From an uncultured Clostridia bacterium (lineage in GTDB: Bacteria > Bacillota > Clostridia > Christensenellales > CAG-917): a stretch of DNA of 45,246 bases. Where the stretch lies: NCBI GenBank assembly GCA_947628855.1, contig CANRBM010000005.1, forward strand, positions 1 through 45,246, read 5' to 3'. The notes under the pieces are model-generated. The model searched no databases, was not told the origin of the DNA, and worked only from the letters and a program-made list of their open reading frames with translations. The translations under genes were made by a program, and so were the position numbers. Below, in pieces: positions 1 to 11,800 of the stretch (within the stretch, counting starts at the first letter, position 1; each line of letters opens with the position of its first letter).

Positions 1-540
<540 letters not shown>

Positions 541-552
541 AGGAGATAGAGT

Positions 553-3500
553 ATGTACGAACTCAGCAATTTTGACGCGATCCAGATCGGTATTGCCTCT
601 CCCGAAAAGATCAAAGAGTGGTCTTACGGCGAGGTCACAAAGCCCGAGACTATAAATTACCGTACGCAAAAGCCCGAAAGAGACGGTCTCTTCTGCGAGA
701 GGATATTCGGGCCCACAAAGGATTGGGAGTGCCACTGCGGCAGATACAAGAGGATACGCTATAAGGGCGTCATCTGCGAGAAGTGCGGCGTCGAGGTCAC
801 AAAGTCGAAGGTGCGCCGCGAGAGAATGGGGCATATCGAGCTTGCCGCGCCCGTCACGCACATTTGGTATTTGAGAGGCGTGCCCTCGCGCATAAGCATT
901 TTACTCGACATCTCCCCCAAGGATCTTGAACAAGTCGTGTACTTCGTCTCCTATATCGTGCTCGACCCCGGCAAGGCGGAGGAGATAGTCAAAAAACAGG
1001 TCATCACGGACAAGGAGTACCGCGATCTGCTTGAAAAATATGACGCAAAGGACTTCAGAGTCGGCATGGGCGCGGAAGCCGTGCAGGAGCTCCTGCAGGA
1101 GATAGACCTCGAGAGCGAGAGCAAACAGCTCAAGGACATTATCGAGAATTCTACGGGTCAAAAGCGCATGAAGGCGGTCAAGAGGCTGGAAGTCGTCGAG
1201 GCTTTCCGTCAATCGGGCAACAGACCCGAGTGGATGGTGCTCACCGTACTTCCCGTGCTGCCTCCGGAGCTCAGACCTATGGTCCAGCTTGACGGCGGAC
1301 GTTTTGCGACGAGCGACCTCAACGATCTGTATCGTCGCGTCATCAATCGCAACAACCGTCTCAAAAAGCTCAAGGAACTCGGCGCGCCCGAAATAATCGT
1401 GCACAACGAGAAGAGGATGCTGCAGGAAGCAGTTGACGCGCTCATAGACAACGGTCGCAGAGGAAAGGCTGTAGCAGGTCCCGGCAACAGGGACCTCAAG
1501 TCGCTCTCGGGCATGCTCCGCGGCAAGCAGGGACGTTTCCGTCAGAACTTGCTCGGCAAGCGCGTAGACTATTCGGGACGTTCCGTCATCGTCGTCGGAC
1601 CCGAGCTCAAGCTGTATCAGTGCGGCTTGCCCAAGGAGATGGCGCTCGAGCTGTTCAAACCCTTCATAATGAATAAGTTGGTGGAGCAGAACCTTTGCCA
1701 CAACATCAAGAGCGCAAAGCGTTTCGTGGACACGGGCAAAAATCAAGTATGGGATATCCTCGAGGAGATAATCAAGGATCACCCCGTACTGCTCAACCGC
1801 GCGCCCACCCTTCACCGTCTCGGCATACAGGCGTTCGAGCCCGTGCTCGTCGAGGGCAGAGCGATAAAGTTGCACCCCCTCGCATGCGGCGCGTTCAACG
1901 CGGACTTCGACGGCGACCAGATGGCTGTCCACGTCCCGCTGTCCATAGAGGCGCAGGCGGAGGCGAGGATACTCATGCTTTGCACAAACAACATACTTAA
2001 GCTAAGCGACGGCAAGCCTATCGTCTCGCCTACGCAGGACATGGTCATAGGCTCCTACTATCTGACGATAGTCAAGCCGGGCGCGGTCGGAGAAGGCAAT
2101 TATTACACCTCTTTCGACGAGGCGGTACTCGCCTATAACGAGCATGCGCTCACGCTGCAATCGCTGTGCTATATCCGCGTTCCCGTTGAACACGAGGACG
2201 GCACGAAGGAAAATCAGCTTTTGCACACCACCCTCGGACGTTGCATCTTCAACAACAACATTCCGCAGGACCTGCAATTTGTGGACAGAAGCGTGCCGGA
2301 ACTCAGAGGTCAACTCGAAGTCGAGGGCATACTCGGCATACACGCCAACATCGACCAAAAGCAATTCCACGCCATAGTGGAGCTGTTCCGCAGCGGCCGC
2401 GAGGATGGAGCATACGCGTACGCGCGTTCAATATTAAAGAGGCAGGACCTCTCCGACGCGCAGGTAGAGACCATCAAGAACGCCATACTCGAGGCGGGAG
2501 AGCTTGATATCGACGATACGAAGCACAGCCTTAGGGAGATCACCGCGCTCAGAGAGAGCATACAAAAGGTGCTCGGCAAGAAGGCGATGGCTATCGGCAA
2601 GAAGCAACTCAGCATGATCGTCGATAACTGCTTTAAGTATCACGGCGCGACGGAGACGGCGGCGATGCTGGACAACATCAAGGCGCTCGGCTACAAGTAT
2701 TCGACTATAGGCGCTATCACGGCGTCCGTATTCGATATGCACATCCCCGGCGACAAGAAACAGATAATTGCCGACGCTGAGGCGCAGGTGGTCAAGATAG
2801 AAAAACTGCATGCCCGCGGCGTGTTCTCGGACGAGGGCCGCTACAAAGAGGTCATCAAAGTCTGGAAAGAGGCGGCGGACAAGGTCGAGGAAGAGCTCAA
2901 GAAAGGACTTGACGATTTCAACCCCATATGGATGATGGCAAACTCCGGCGCGCGCGGAAGTATGGGACAGATAAGACAGCTTGCAGGTATGCGCGGACTT
3001 ATGGCGGACCCGTCGGGCAGAACGATAGAGTTGCCCGTGCGCTCCTCCTTCCGCGAGGGACTGTCCGTCCTCGAATACTTCATTTCTTCGCACGGCGGCA
3101 GAAAAGGTCTTGCGGACACCGCTCTTAAGACGGCGGACTCCGGCTACCTCACAAGACGTCTCGTGGACGTTTCCCACTCCGTCATCGTGCGCGAGCAGGA
3201 TTGCCACGACAACAAGGGCACGTTCATCACCGCGATACGCGACGAAAAGAGCGTCATCGAGGCGCTTGCGGACAGAATTGCGGGCAGATACACCATAAAC
3301 GACGTCATCGACCCCGAGACGGGCGAAGTCATCTGCGAAGCGGACACCCTCATCTCCACGGATAAGGCGAAAGAGATCGACAACATCCTCACCGCGCATT
3401 GGGAGAAGAATGGCTCGGATATGCACCATCAACCGGGCGTGCTCATCCGCTCCATACTCACTTGCAGGACGAGAAACGGCGTGTGCGTCAAGTGCTACGG

Positions 3501-4422
3501 CAAGAACATGGCGTCGGGCAATCCCGTCAAGATAGGCGAGGCGGTCGGCATCATAGCCGCGCAGTCCATAGGCGAGCCGGGCACCCAGCTCACGATGAGA
3601 ACCTTCCACTCGGGCGGCGTTGCGACGGACGACGACATCACGCAAGGTCTGCCCCGCGTCGAGGAGCTTTTCGAGGCGCGCAATCCTAAAGGTAAAGCCG
3701 TCATCACGGAGAACAGCGGCGCAGTCACGATTTCCGACGACAGGCGCGAGATCACGGTCACGTCCTCGGACGGCGACACAAAGACGTATGCGATACCCTA
3801 CAACGCGAACATACTCGTGCAGCAGGGCGAGATAATAGACGCGGGCGATCCGCTCACCAAGGGCTCCATAAATCCGCAGGATATGCTCAAGGCGAAGGGC
3901 GTCAAGGGCGTGCAGGAGTACATCGCGAAGGAAGTTCAATCCGCCTACCGCACCGCGGGCGTCGAGATCAACGACAAGCACGTCGAGGTCATCGTCAGGC
4001 AGATGCTGAGGAAGGTAAGGATAGAAAATCAAGGCGACACCAACATGTTGCCGGGTCAACTCGTAGACCTGTTCACTTATGAGGACGAAAACGAAAAGGC
4101 GATAGAGGCAGGCGGCAAGCCCGCAAGCGCAAAGAGAACTCTGCTCGGCATCACGAAAGCCGCGCTCGCGACGGAATCCTTCCTGTCCGCGGCGTCCTTC
4201 CAGGAGACGGCGAAAGTGCTTGCGGAGGCGGCGATCAACAACAGAGTCGACCCGTTGCTCGGACTCAAAGAGAACGTCATCATAGGCAAGCTAATCCCCG
4301 CAGGTACGGGCATGAAGTGCTATAAAAACATAAGTACCGTGCACGCCACTCCCGAAAAGACGGAAGAGGAGATAATGGCGGATCCCGAGCTCGCGGACAT
4401 AGACGACGAGGACGCAGAATAA
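553..4422 (+). CDS. rpoC: RNA polymerase beta' subunit
   Basis: Catalytic beta' subunit of DNA-dependent RNA polymerase, 1289 residues, somewhat longer than the usual ~1150-1200 of Bacillota. The N-terminal zinc-binding domain has CxC...CxxC (C60, C62, C75, C78 in ECHCGRY...VICEKCG). The active-site Mg motif NADFDGDQ places the three aspartates at about 451, 453 and 455. The second zinc site is recognisable at [11 protein letters not shown], and the bridge-helix/trigger-loop region includes [20 protein letters not shown]. The start ATG at 553 follows AAGGAGATAGAGT, a good ribosome binding site. It is downstream of rpoB, and its TAA overlaps the metK ATG by one base (TAATG), indicating translational coupling. 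No frameshift or missing core residue was seen. Identification is certain. Confidence 0.99.
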   Translation: MYELSNFDAIQIGIASPEKIKEWSYGEVTKPETINYRTQKPERDGLFCERIFGPTKDWECHCGRYKRIRYKGVICEKCGVEVTKSKVRRERMGHIELAAPVTHIWYLRGVPSRISILLDISPKDLEQVVYFVSYIVLDPGKAEEIVKKQVITDKEYRDLLEKYDAKDFRVGMGAEAVQELLQEIDLESESKQLKDIIENSTGQKRMKAVKRLEVVEAFRQSGNRPEWMVLTVLPVLPPELRPMVQLDGGRFATSDLNDLYRRVINRNNRLKKLKELGAPEIIVHNEKRMLQEAVDALIDNGRRGKAVAGPGNRDLKSLSGMLRGKQGRFRQNLLGKRVDYSGRSVIVVGPELKLYQCGLPKEMALELFKPFIMNKLVEQNLCHNIKSAKRFVDTGKNQVWDILEEIIKDHPVLLNRAPTLHRLGIQAFEPVLVEGRAIKLHPLACGAFNADFDGDQMAVHVPLSIEAQAEARILMLCTNNILKLSDGKPIVSPTQDMVIGSYYLTIVKPGAVGEGNYYTSFDEAVLAYNEHALTLQSLCYIRVPVEHEDGTKENQLLHTTLGRCIFNNNIPQDLQFVDRSVPELRGQLEVEGILGIHANIDQKQFHAIVELFRSGREDGAYAYARSILKRQDLSDAQVETIKNAILEAGELDIDDTKHSLREITALRESIQKVLGKKAMAIGKKQLSMIVDNCFKYHGATETAAMLDNIKALGYKYSTIGAITASVFDMHIPGDKKQIIADAEAQVVKIEKLHARGVFSDEGRYKEVIKVWKEAADKVEEELKKGLDDFNPIWMMANSGARGSMGQIRQLAGMRGLMADPSGRTIELPVRSSFREGLSVLEYFISSHGGRKGLADTALKTADSGYLTRRLVDVSHSVIVREQDCHDNKGTFITAIRDEKSVIEALADRIAGRYTINDVIDPETGEVICEADTLISTDKAKEIDNILTAHWEKNGSDMHHQPGVLIRSILTCRTRNGVCVKCYGKNMASGNPVKIGEAVGIIAAQSIGEPGTQLTMRTFHSGGVATDDDITQGLPRVEELFEARNPKGKAVITENSGAVTISDDRREITVTSSDGDTKTYAIPYNANILVQQGEIIDAGDPLTKGSINPQDMLKAKGVKGVQEYIAKEVQSAYRTAGVEINDKHVEVIVRQMLRKVRIENQGDTNMLPGQLVDLFTYEDENEKAIEAGGKPASAKRTLLGITKAALATESFLSAASFQETAKVLAEAAINNRVDPLLGLKENVIIGKLIPAGTGMKCYKNISTVHATPEKTEEEIMADPELADIDDEDAE

Positions 4423-5606
4423 TGGATAAGAGGTTTTTTACATCCGAAAGCGTGACTGAGGGACATCCCGACAAGGTGTGCGATCAGATAGCCGACGCTA
4501 TACTTGACGACATCATGGCGGCGGATCCCTCCGCGCGCGTCGCGATAGAAGTTTGCGCGACGACGGGCGTAGTCATGGTTTTCGGCGAGGTCTCCACGGA
4601 CACGCACTATTCGGACATACCCGCAATAGTGCGCGAGGTGATAGAGGACATAGGCTACAACGACAGCTCTCTCGGCTTTGACTTCAAGACGTGCGCTGTG
4701 CTCACCTCGATAGACGAGCAGTCGAAGGATATCGCGCAGGGCGTGGATATGGCGTCCGACGCGGAAAGTTCGGACGAATTCGATCTTAGAGGCGCGGGCG
4801 ATCAAGGCATGATGTTCGGCTATGCGACGGACGAGACTCCGGAGCTTATGCCCATGCCCATAATGCTTGCGCATGCGCTCACAAAGCGCCTCACGGACGT
4901 GAGAAAGCTGGATCTTCTCGATTGGTTGCGTCCCGACGGAAAGGCGCAAGTCACGGTGGAATACGAGGGCGGCGCGCCAAAGCGCGTGGACACTGTAGTG
5001 GTCAGCTGTCAACACTCCGAAAATGTGGAGCTCGAGGAGATTGAGAGCGCTATCATCGAGACAGTCATAAAACCCTCCATACCCAAGGAGCTCATCGACG
5101 ACGACACCAAATTCTACATCAATCCCACGGGACGCTTTGTGATAGGCGGACCCGCAGGCGACAGCGGAGTCACGGGCAGGAAGATAATTGTGGACACCTA
5201 CGGCGGTTTTTGTCCTCACGGCGGCGGCGCGTTCAGCGGCAAGGATCCCACGAAAGTGGACAGGAGCGCGTGCTATATGGCGCGTTACGTGTGCAAAAAC
5301 CTTGTTGCTGCGGGCATTTGCAAGAGGGTAGAGCTGCAGCTCGCGTATGCGATAGGCATGTCGCACCCGGTGTCGATATATGTCGATACGTTTGGGACGG
5401 GCATAGTGGACGACGAGACCATTGTCAAGATAGTGCAGGATGTGTTCGATCTCAGACCGCTTGCCATCATAAACGAGCTCAAACTCGACCGCCCCATCTA
5501 CAGGAGGACGTCCAACTACGGACACTTTGGCAGAGAGGGCTTCACTTGGGAGAACACCGACAAGGTAGAGCAGTTGCGAGAGGCTCTCGAGAAGTACAAA
5601 TTTTGA
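4422..5606 (+). CDS. metK: S-adenosylmethionine synthetase
   Basis: Makes S-adenosylmethionine from methionine and ATP in the cytosol; a homotetrameric Mg/K-dependent enzyme in this family. The 394 residues match normal length. Visible motifs are the N-terminal [20 protein letters not shown], the ATP-binding [12 protein letters not shown] hexapeptide region, and the P-loop-like [18 protein letters not shown] second [20 protein letters not shown] block contributes active-site residues. The start codon overlaps the rpoC stop by one base, so metK is read as the third gene of the rpoB-rpoC-metK unit. That coupling is not the usual neighbour in Bacillus, where metK stands alone under an S-box riboswitch. 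A strong intrinsic terminator follows at once, so the unit ends here. Confidence 0.98.
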   Translation: MDKRFFTSESVTEGHPDKVCDQIADAILDDIMAADPSARVAIEVCATTGVVMVFGEVSTDTHYSDIPAIVREVIEDIGYNDSSLGFDFKTCAVLTSIDEQSKDIAQGVDMASDAESSDEFDLRGAGDQGMMFGYATDETPELMPMPIMLAHALTKRLTDVRKLDLLDWLRPDGKAQVTVEYEGGAPKRVDTVVVSCQHSENVELEEIESAIIETVIKPSIPKELIDDDTKFYINPTGRFVIGGPAGDSGVTGRKIIVDTYGGFCPHGGGAFSGKDPTKVDRSACYMARYVCKNLVAAGICKRVELQLAYAIGMSHPVSIYVDTFGTGIVDDETIVKIVQDVFDLRPLAIINELKLDRPIYRRTSNYGHFGREGFTWENTDKVEQLREALEKYKF

Positions 5607-5615
5607 ATGAGCAAG

Positions 5616-5646
5616 AAAAAGCGGCAGGAGAAGTCTGCCGTTTTTT
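5616..5646 (+). terminator. Intrinsic terminator after metK
   Basis: Perfect 6-bp stem CGGCAG / CTGCCG with a 7-base loop, preceded by AAAAAG and followed at once by TTTTTT. It lies 10 bases after the metK stop and before recD2, so it closes the rpoB-rpoC-metK unit. Confidence 0.9.
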
Positions 5647-5734
5647 ATACCCGCGCGAGAGAGCTGGGGGAGCGATATTTTTCCGCCCCCATATGCGGAA
5701 AACGCGGAGATGAACAAACTTTTTCGGAGTGAAA

Positions 5735-7951
5735 ATGCAGCTTAAGGGCGAAATCAAGACCGTAATATTTCAAAGCCCGGAAACGGGATATACCGTACTC
5801 GACGTAAGGAGCGAGGACGGCGTGTTTACCGTAGTCGGGCTCTTCCCTCCCGTAAGCGAGGGCATGGTCGTCGAGGTGGAGGGCAAATTTCAGCAAAAGA
5901 CCCTCTACGGCAGGCAGTTCGCCGCGGAAAAGATAAAATTGCACCAGCCCTCGAGACTGGACGGTATAAAGAAATTTCTCTCCAGCGGGCTCATCTACGG
6001 TTTGGGACCCGTCACGGCGGAGGCTATCGTAGCGCGTTTCGGCGTGGACAGCCTCGAGATGATGAAATACCCAATGGAGCTTGCGAAGGTGCGCGGCATA
6101 TCCCTCAAAAAGGCGACGGAATTCGGCATGGGCTATGTCAAGTTGCAAAAGATGCAGGACGCCATAATGTTTTTGCAGGAGCTGGGCATCACGATAAACA
6201 TGGCTCTTCGCATCTACAAGGTGTATGAAGAAAAGACGGTAGACAACATTCGCAAAAACCCGTACATGCTCGTTGACGACATTGACGGCATAGGTTTTGC
6301 CACCGCGGACAGGATAGCGGGCGAGCTGGGCGTGGACAAAAACAGTGATTTCAGGATAAGCGCGGCGATAACGTACGTCCTCAAGGACGCGTCGCTCAAG
6401 TCGGGGCACAACTATCTGCCCGAGGGCGAGCTTATAGAGGCGGCAAAGACTCTGCTCGGCATTGACGATGTGGAGCGCATAAGCGACGTGCTGGGCGATA
6501 TGGTCTTGCTCAAGGAACTTATACGCTACGACGCGGGCGAGCATATTGCCATACTGCTCAAACGCAACTACCTCACCGAAAAGAATATCGCAAAAAGGCT
6601 GCTGAGGCTAAGCGGCGAGGCGTCCGACTTCAAGGTCAACGCGGAGCACGAGATAAAGCGCTTCGAGCAGGAGGCGGGATTCGAGCTGCATCCCAACCAA
6701 AAAGAGGCGGTACGCGCCGCGATAGAAAACGGGGTGCACATCGTCACGGGCGGGCCGGGCACGGGCAAGACGACCATAGTCAAGTGCATTCTGCGCGTGT
6801 TCAAGGATCTGAATCAGCGGGTAGCGCTGTGCGCGCCTACGGGAAGAGCGGCAAAGAGGCTAAGTCAAGCGACAGGCGAGGACGCAAAGACGATACACCG
6901 CCTTCTCGACCTCGATTGGAAGGGCGGCGAGGGACACTTTACATACAACGAAAACATGAAATTGCCGCTCGACGTCGTCATCGTGGACGAAGTCAGTATG
7001 GTGGACGAATACGTGTTTTGCGCGCTGCTCGGCGCGCTCGAGAGGGGCGCGAGGCTCGTGCTCGTGGGGGACAAGGACCAGCTTGCGTCCGTAGGCGCGG
7101 GCAATGTGCTCGGCGACCTCATAAGATGCGGGCATTTCACGGTGAGCTATCTCACGCACATATATAGGCAGTCCGCAAAGAGCAAGATAGTGCCAAACGC
7201 GCACAAGATCAACAACGGACAGATGCCCGACCTCGACAACAAGAGCGACGACTTCTTCTTCGAGGAGAGGAATACCTCGGAGGCGATATGCCAAAGCACG
7301 CTCGCGCTCGTCACCAAGCGCTTGCCCAAATATCTGAACATGCAGCCCAAGGACATACAGGTGCTGTGTCCCATGAAACGCAGCCTTGCAGGCACCGTGA
7401 ATTTGAACAGGGAACTTCAACGCCTCATCAATCCGCCCACTGCCGCAAAGAAGGAATTGAAGCGCGGGGACATACTTTTCCGCGAGGGCGACAAAGTCAT
7501 GCAGACGATCAACAATTATCAGCAGGAATGGTCGCAGACGCAGGGCAACAGAGTGGAGCGCGGCACGGGAGTTTTCAACGGCGACATCGGCGTCATCGAG
7601 AGCATAAATGTACAAATCATGCAGTTTACCGTGCGATTTGATGATGATAAAGTGGCGATTTATCAATATGGCGACATCGACCAACTGTCGCTCGCGTACG
7701 CGATAACAATACACAAATCGCAGGGCAGTGAGTTTGACGCGGTCGTCATCGCGCTTGACAGCAACTATCTTTTGCAGACGCGAAACCTGCTTTACACAGC
7801 GGTCACGAGGGCGAAAAAACTTGTCGTCATCGCGGGCGCGAAGGAGACGGTGGCGCGCATGGTGCGCAACAACCAGACCGCGAGGCGCTACTCTTTGCTT
7901 GTACAGCTCATAGATGAGGAACTTGCCGGAGGCGGGTATGACGGAGCATAA
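5735..7951 (+). CDS. recD2: RecD2-type ATP-dependent helicase
   Basis: Superfamily 1B 5'-3' DNA helicase of the RecD2 class, which acts in DNA repair without RecBC. About 738 residues, normal for the family. In order: an N-terminal OB-like domain (~1-80), a helix-hairpin-helix region around SGLIYGLGPVTAEAIVARFG (~85-110), Walker A GGPGTGKTT (~338-346), Walker B IVDEVSMVD (~415), motif III LVGDKDQLASVGAG, and C-terminal motifs AYAITIHKSQGSEFD and YTAVTRAKK. The ORF track uses GTG at 5729, but the GGAG ribosome binding site (5726-5729) overlaps that codon. ATG at 5735, 5 bases after GGAG, is therefore the better start. The 3' end overlaps comFC by 14 bases, so the two genes are an operon. Confidence 0.95.
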   Translation: MQLKGEIKTVIFQSPETGYTVLDVRSEDGVFTVVGLFPPVSEGMVVEVEGKFQQKTLYGRQFAAEKIKLHQPSRLDGIKKFLSSGLIYGLGPVTAEAIVARFGVDSLEMMKYPMELAKVRGISLKKATEFGMGYVKLQKMQDAIMFLQELGITINMALRIYKVYEEKTVDNIRKNPYMLVDDIDGIGFATADRIAGELGVDKNSDFRISAAITYVLKDASLKSGHNYLPEGELIEAAKTLLGIDDVERISDVLGDMVLLKELIRYDAGEHIAILLKRNYLTEKNIAKRLLRLSGEASDFKVNAEHEIKRFEQEAGFELHPNQKEAVRAAIENGVHIVTGGPGTGKTTIVKCILRVFKDLNQRVALCAPTGRAAKRLSQATGEDAKTIHRLLDLDWKGGEGHFTYNENMKLPLDVVIVDEVSMVDEYVFCALLGALERGARLVLVGDKDQLASVGAGNVLGDLIRCGHFTVSYLTHIYRQSAKSKIVPNAHKINNGQMPDLDNKSDDFFFEERNTSEAICQSTLALVTKRLPKYLNMQPKDIQVLCPMKRSLAGTVNLNRELQRLINPPTAAKKELKRGDILFREGDKVMQTINNYQQEWSQTQGNRVERGTGVFNGDIGVIESINVQIMQFTVRFDDDKVAIYQYGDIDQLSLAYAITIHKSQGSEFDAVVIALDSNYLLQTRNLLYTAVTRAKKLVVIAGAKETVARMVRNNQTARRYSLLVQLIDEELAGGGYDGA

Positions 7952-8756
7952 GGGCAATGCAAAGTTAAAAGCGTTCATGAGCGGCGCTATCGCGGCGCTG
8001 AGAAGGTGCGGTGCGGCTTTAGAGGACGCTCTGTATCCAAAAGAAACGACTTGCGACATATGCCTGGGCGAGCTCGAGACGAGGGGCAGATACAGGGTGT
8101 GCGCGAAGTGCCTCGAAGAACTGCCGTACGTAGGCGACAAAAGGTGCTTGAATTGCGGCGCGCCCATGAGCGACGAGAGCGACTATTGCGATCGCTGTCA
8201 AAACACCGAGAGCAGTTTCAAGCTGTGTCGCGCGCCATTTGAATATCGGGACCTCGCGGTGAAGATGATACACGAGCTCAAATTCGGCGGGAAAAAGTAC
8301 ATAGCCGAGACGCTCGCGGCGTTTATGACGGACGAGTTTTTGAAAGACGGCATGAGCGCGGAGATAGTATGCTTTGTGCCGATGGCGCCAAAAGAGGAGA
8401 AAAAGCGCGGTTTCAATCAAGCGGAATTGCTTGCGCGAGAGATAGCGGACAGGCTGAATATGCCTTTGCTCCCCGCGCTCGTCAAGCGCAAGGACACGAC
8501 GGAGCAAAAGTCTTTGAGCGCGCGCGACAGGGCGAAAAACCTCGAAGGCGCCTACGAGTGTGTAGTGTCGCAGGTGAAAAAGCGCAGCGTATTGCTTATA
8601 GACGACGTATTTACGACGGGCGCCACTTCAAACGAGTGCGCCAAGGCCCTGCTCAAAGCGGGCGCAAGGGAAGTGAGCGTGCTCACCGCCGCGATAACAA
8701 GGCAAAAAATGTCTTTCGAGCGCGACGACCGACTTGTCAGCGACGACAAAAAGTAG
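7938..8756 (+). CDS. comFC: ComFC-like phosphoribosyltransferase
   Basis: ComF/GntX family protein needed for DNA uptake in competent Bacillota; its exact reaction is unsettled. About 272 residues. The N-terminal double zinc ribbon shows CDICLGEL, CAKCLEELP, CLNCGAP and CDRCQ. The C-terminal phosphoribosyltransferase domain has the PRPP-binding signature VLLIDDVFTTGATSNEC. The tracked ORF starts at 7914, but CGGAGG (7927-7932) sits 5 bases before ATG 7938, which I take as the start. The gene overlaps the end of recD2, so both are probably made from one mRNA. No other competence gene lies in this window, so the role here may be residual or repair-linked. Confidence 0.9.
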   Translation: MTEHKGNAKLKAFMSGAIAALRRCGAALEDALYPKETTCDICLGELETRGRYRVCAKCLEELPYVGDKRCLNCGAPMSDESDYCDRCQNTESSFKLCRAPFEYRDLAVKMIHELKFGGKKYIAETLAAFMTDEFLKDGMSAEIVCFVPMAPKEEKKRGFNQAELLAREIADRLNMPLLPALVKRKDTTEQKSLSARDRAKNLEGAYECVVSQVKKRSVLLIDDVFTTGATSNECAKALLKAGAREVSVLTAAITRQKMSFERDDRLVSDDKK

Positions 8757-8772
8757 TATGATGAAATGTATG

Positions 8773-8834
8773 GCAACTTCTTGAAGTTGCAGCCCGTTAC
8801 GGGCGAAATAAAAAAAGAAAAGCGCGACCGCGCT
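8773..8834 (+). promoter_or_regulatory. Three tandem perfect hairpins in the comFC-secA gap
   Basis: The 91-base gap holds three perfect inverted repeats in a row: GCAACTTC-TT-GAAGTTGC (8773-8790), GCCCG-TTA-CGGGC (8792-8804) and AGCGCG-AC-CGCGCT (8821-8834). The last ends just before the secA ribosome binding site (GAGAGGG). None is followed by a T-run on the plus strand, so they do not look like terminators. They would form a structured secA leader. Function is unknown. Confidence 0.5.
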
Positions 8835-8847
8835 AAGAGAGGGATAT

Positions 8848-11800
8848 ATGTCAATTTTCAACGAAAACGACAGGAAACTCAAAAAACTTCGCAAGCTAGC
8901 CGTCAAGATAGCTCCCGACGACAGCGTGCATCCCAAAAAAGGCGAGACCGAGGAAGAAGCGAAAGCTGCAGCGGCAAGAAGAGTCGAACAAGAGTTGAAA
9001 AGAGCCGAAAGCACGGAAAAACCGAAGTTTCTTGAACAGAAATATGCCAAAATGAAAAACGAAGAGTTGATGGGCATGACGGCGGTGTTCAAGAAAAAGC
9101 TCGCTGACGGCGCGAAGCTTGACGATATAATGCTTGACGCCTATGCCGTCGTTATGGAGGCGAGCAAGAGAGTGCTCAACATGAAGCACTTTTTCGTACA
9201 GCTCATGGGCGGTATCGCGCTACACCAAAGCAGGATCGTCGAGATGGCTACGGGCGAAGGCAAAACGCTTGTTGCAACTCTTCCCGCCTATCTCAACGCG
9301 CTTGAGGGCAAGGGCGTGCACATCGTCACCGTAAACGACTACCTTGCGCGCCGCGACGCGGATTGGATGGACAACCTCTTCCGTTTTCTCGGGCTTACGG
9401 TGGGCGTCGTCGTACACGGTATGACGAGAGAGGAAAAGCAGAAAGCATACGCCGCGGACATCACGTATTGCAGCAACAGCGAGTTGGGCTTTGACTTTTT
9501 GCGCGACAATATGGCGCTCAAAAAAGAGGACGTAATGCAGCGCGAACTCAACTTTGCCATAATCGACGAGGTGGACTCCATATTGATAGACGAGGCAAGG
9601 ACGCCGCTCATCATTTCAAACGTCTCCAAAGTCGAAAAAGAGGATCTGCTTGCCGTGGCGCGCTTTGTGGACGGATTGAAAGAGGCTGCTCCCGTGCTCG
9701 ACGTAAAGGGCGCGCCCGTAAAGGACGAGGACGGCAACGAAAAGACGCAAGGCGAAGTCGAGGTAGACTATGAAAAGCGCACCGCCATTTTGACGGAAGA
9801 GGGCTTGAGCAAGGCGGAAAAATATTTCAAGACGACAGGCTTTTTCGGCAAGTCCGAGGACGGCAAAGAGGCGGACGGCACGGGCGATATCGACGACGCG
9901 GGCGACGCGGTGCTTTACAACAGGATAGAGGCGGCGCTCAAAGCGAAATTCCTATTTTTGCGGGACAGGGACTATCTTGTCGATGAGGGAAAGAAGGTAG
10001 TCATAATCGACCACAACACGGGACGCGCTATGCCGGGGCGCCGTTTCAACGACGGCTTGCATCAAGCGATAGAGGCGAAAGAAGCTCTGCTCGACAGCGG
10101 AGTCAAGATACTCGGCGACAACAAGATCGCCGCGACGATAACCTATCAAAACCTCTTCAGGCAGTACGCCAAGATATCGGGCATGACGGGTACTGCAAAG
10201 ACGGAAGAGACGGAGTTCAAAAACATCTATAAACTCGACGTCGTGAAGATCCCTCCTCATGCGGATTGCCGAAGAGAGGACAAAAACGACAAGATGTTTT
10301 TGAGCAAGGCGGCAAAATTCGACGCGCTCATCTTAGATATATCCGAAAGATATGCAAAAGGCCAGCCCATGCTCATCGGCACCACGAGCGTAGAAGAATC
10401 CGAAATGTTGAGCGCAAAGCTCGCGGAAAAGAAAATACCCCATGAAGTGCTAAACGCCAAAAACAACAAAAACGAGGCGTACATCATAGCGCAGGCGGGC
10501 GCTCCGGGCGCGGTCACGATATCGACGAATATGGCGGGACGCGGCACGGATATTTTGCTCGGCGGCAATCCCGAATATCATGCCAAAAAGAATTTGGAGG
10601 ACAAGCTCGACGGCATGTTCAAGGACAAATTGCTCAAATTCGACAATGCGGAAGAGGGCAGCGAGCGCTACAGCGACCTCGCCAAGGAAGAGCTCGAGAG
10701 AGTTCTCGCGGCGGACAGGGAGGTGAAGGAGCAGCGCTATGAGACATTCAAGTCAGCTATTATCGACAGCGCAACCACAAAATATCCCGTAAAATTCGAA
10801 ATGTCGGGACAATACGCCTTCGAGGGCGAGACTTACGAAGTTAATATAAAGAATTTGAGAGATGAGTACGAAAAAGACCTGCAAGAGATAAAAGCTGTCT
10901 GCGACGTCAAAAAGCAGGACGTCATCTCGAAGGGCGGGCTTTGCGTCATAGGCACGGGGCGCAACGAGAGCAGGCGTATAGACAACCAGCTCATCGGTCG
11001 TGCGGGCCGTCAAGGCGATATCGGTCAAAGCGAGTTTTACGTTTCGCTCGAGGACGACATACTGCGTTTCAACAACAGCGAGAGGCTTGCGCAGTTGCTC
11101 ACTTACCTTAAGATGAGGATACCCGAGGATCAGCGCGATCTGCCCTTGCAACTCAAGGTTATCACAAACTTCATCAAGAACACCCAAAAGAAGATAGAGG
11201 GTCTGCACTTTGCCGCAAGAAGGGACTTGCTGTATTATGACGAGGTGCTTGAGGTGCAGAGGAACGACATCTACTCCGCGCGCAAAATGCTACTCAACGA
11301 CGAAGATGATATCCACGCGCAAGTCGAGGAGATGTTCGAAAGGCTTGCCCGCTCCATTTTGGAAAAGCATATCGACCCGAACGAGGGCTACGACAAGTGG
11401 GACATCGAGGGCTTGACGGAAGAGATAGAAAAGCGCATGATGCCAAAGCGCGGCGAGAGCGAGGAGCCCGACTTCGACGAGGACGCAGAAGAGGATGACG
11501 AGGCGTTTGACGAGGAAGATGAGTTCGACGAGGACGAGAGCGAAGAAAATATCGTTGTCGAGCATGAGGATGACGACGATTACACCTTCGAGAAAGAGGA
11601 CCCCGAAAGCAAGAAGCACATATTTAAGAAGGGCAGCGTTATAACGCAGGAGCTTTGCGAGACGGGCGACGTGGACGCGATCGTAAAAGCCATATGCGCC
11701 GCCGCGTCCGCGGAATATGCCAAGAAGGCGGAATTTTACAAGGAGAGGAATTTCGACTACGGCAGGGAGGAAAAATTCGTATTGCAGACGAACATCGACA

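Noticed and set aside
2434-4059. 541-residue ORF on the minus strand inside rpoC
   Set aside because: Shadow of rpoC: GC-rich codon positions keep the opposite frame open; no ribosome binding site and no recognisable domain. The same applies to the long minus-strand ORFs opposite metK, recD2, prfB/tsaD and glmS.
4380-4425. S-box (SAM) riboswitch for metK
   Set aside because: metK overlaps the rpoC stop by one base, so there is no leader in which a riboswitch could fit.
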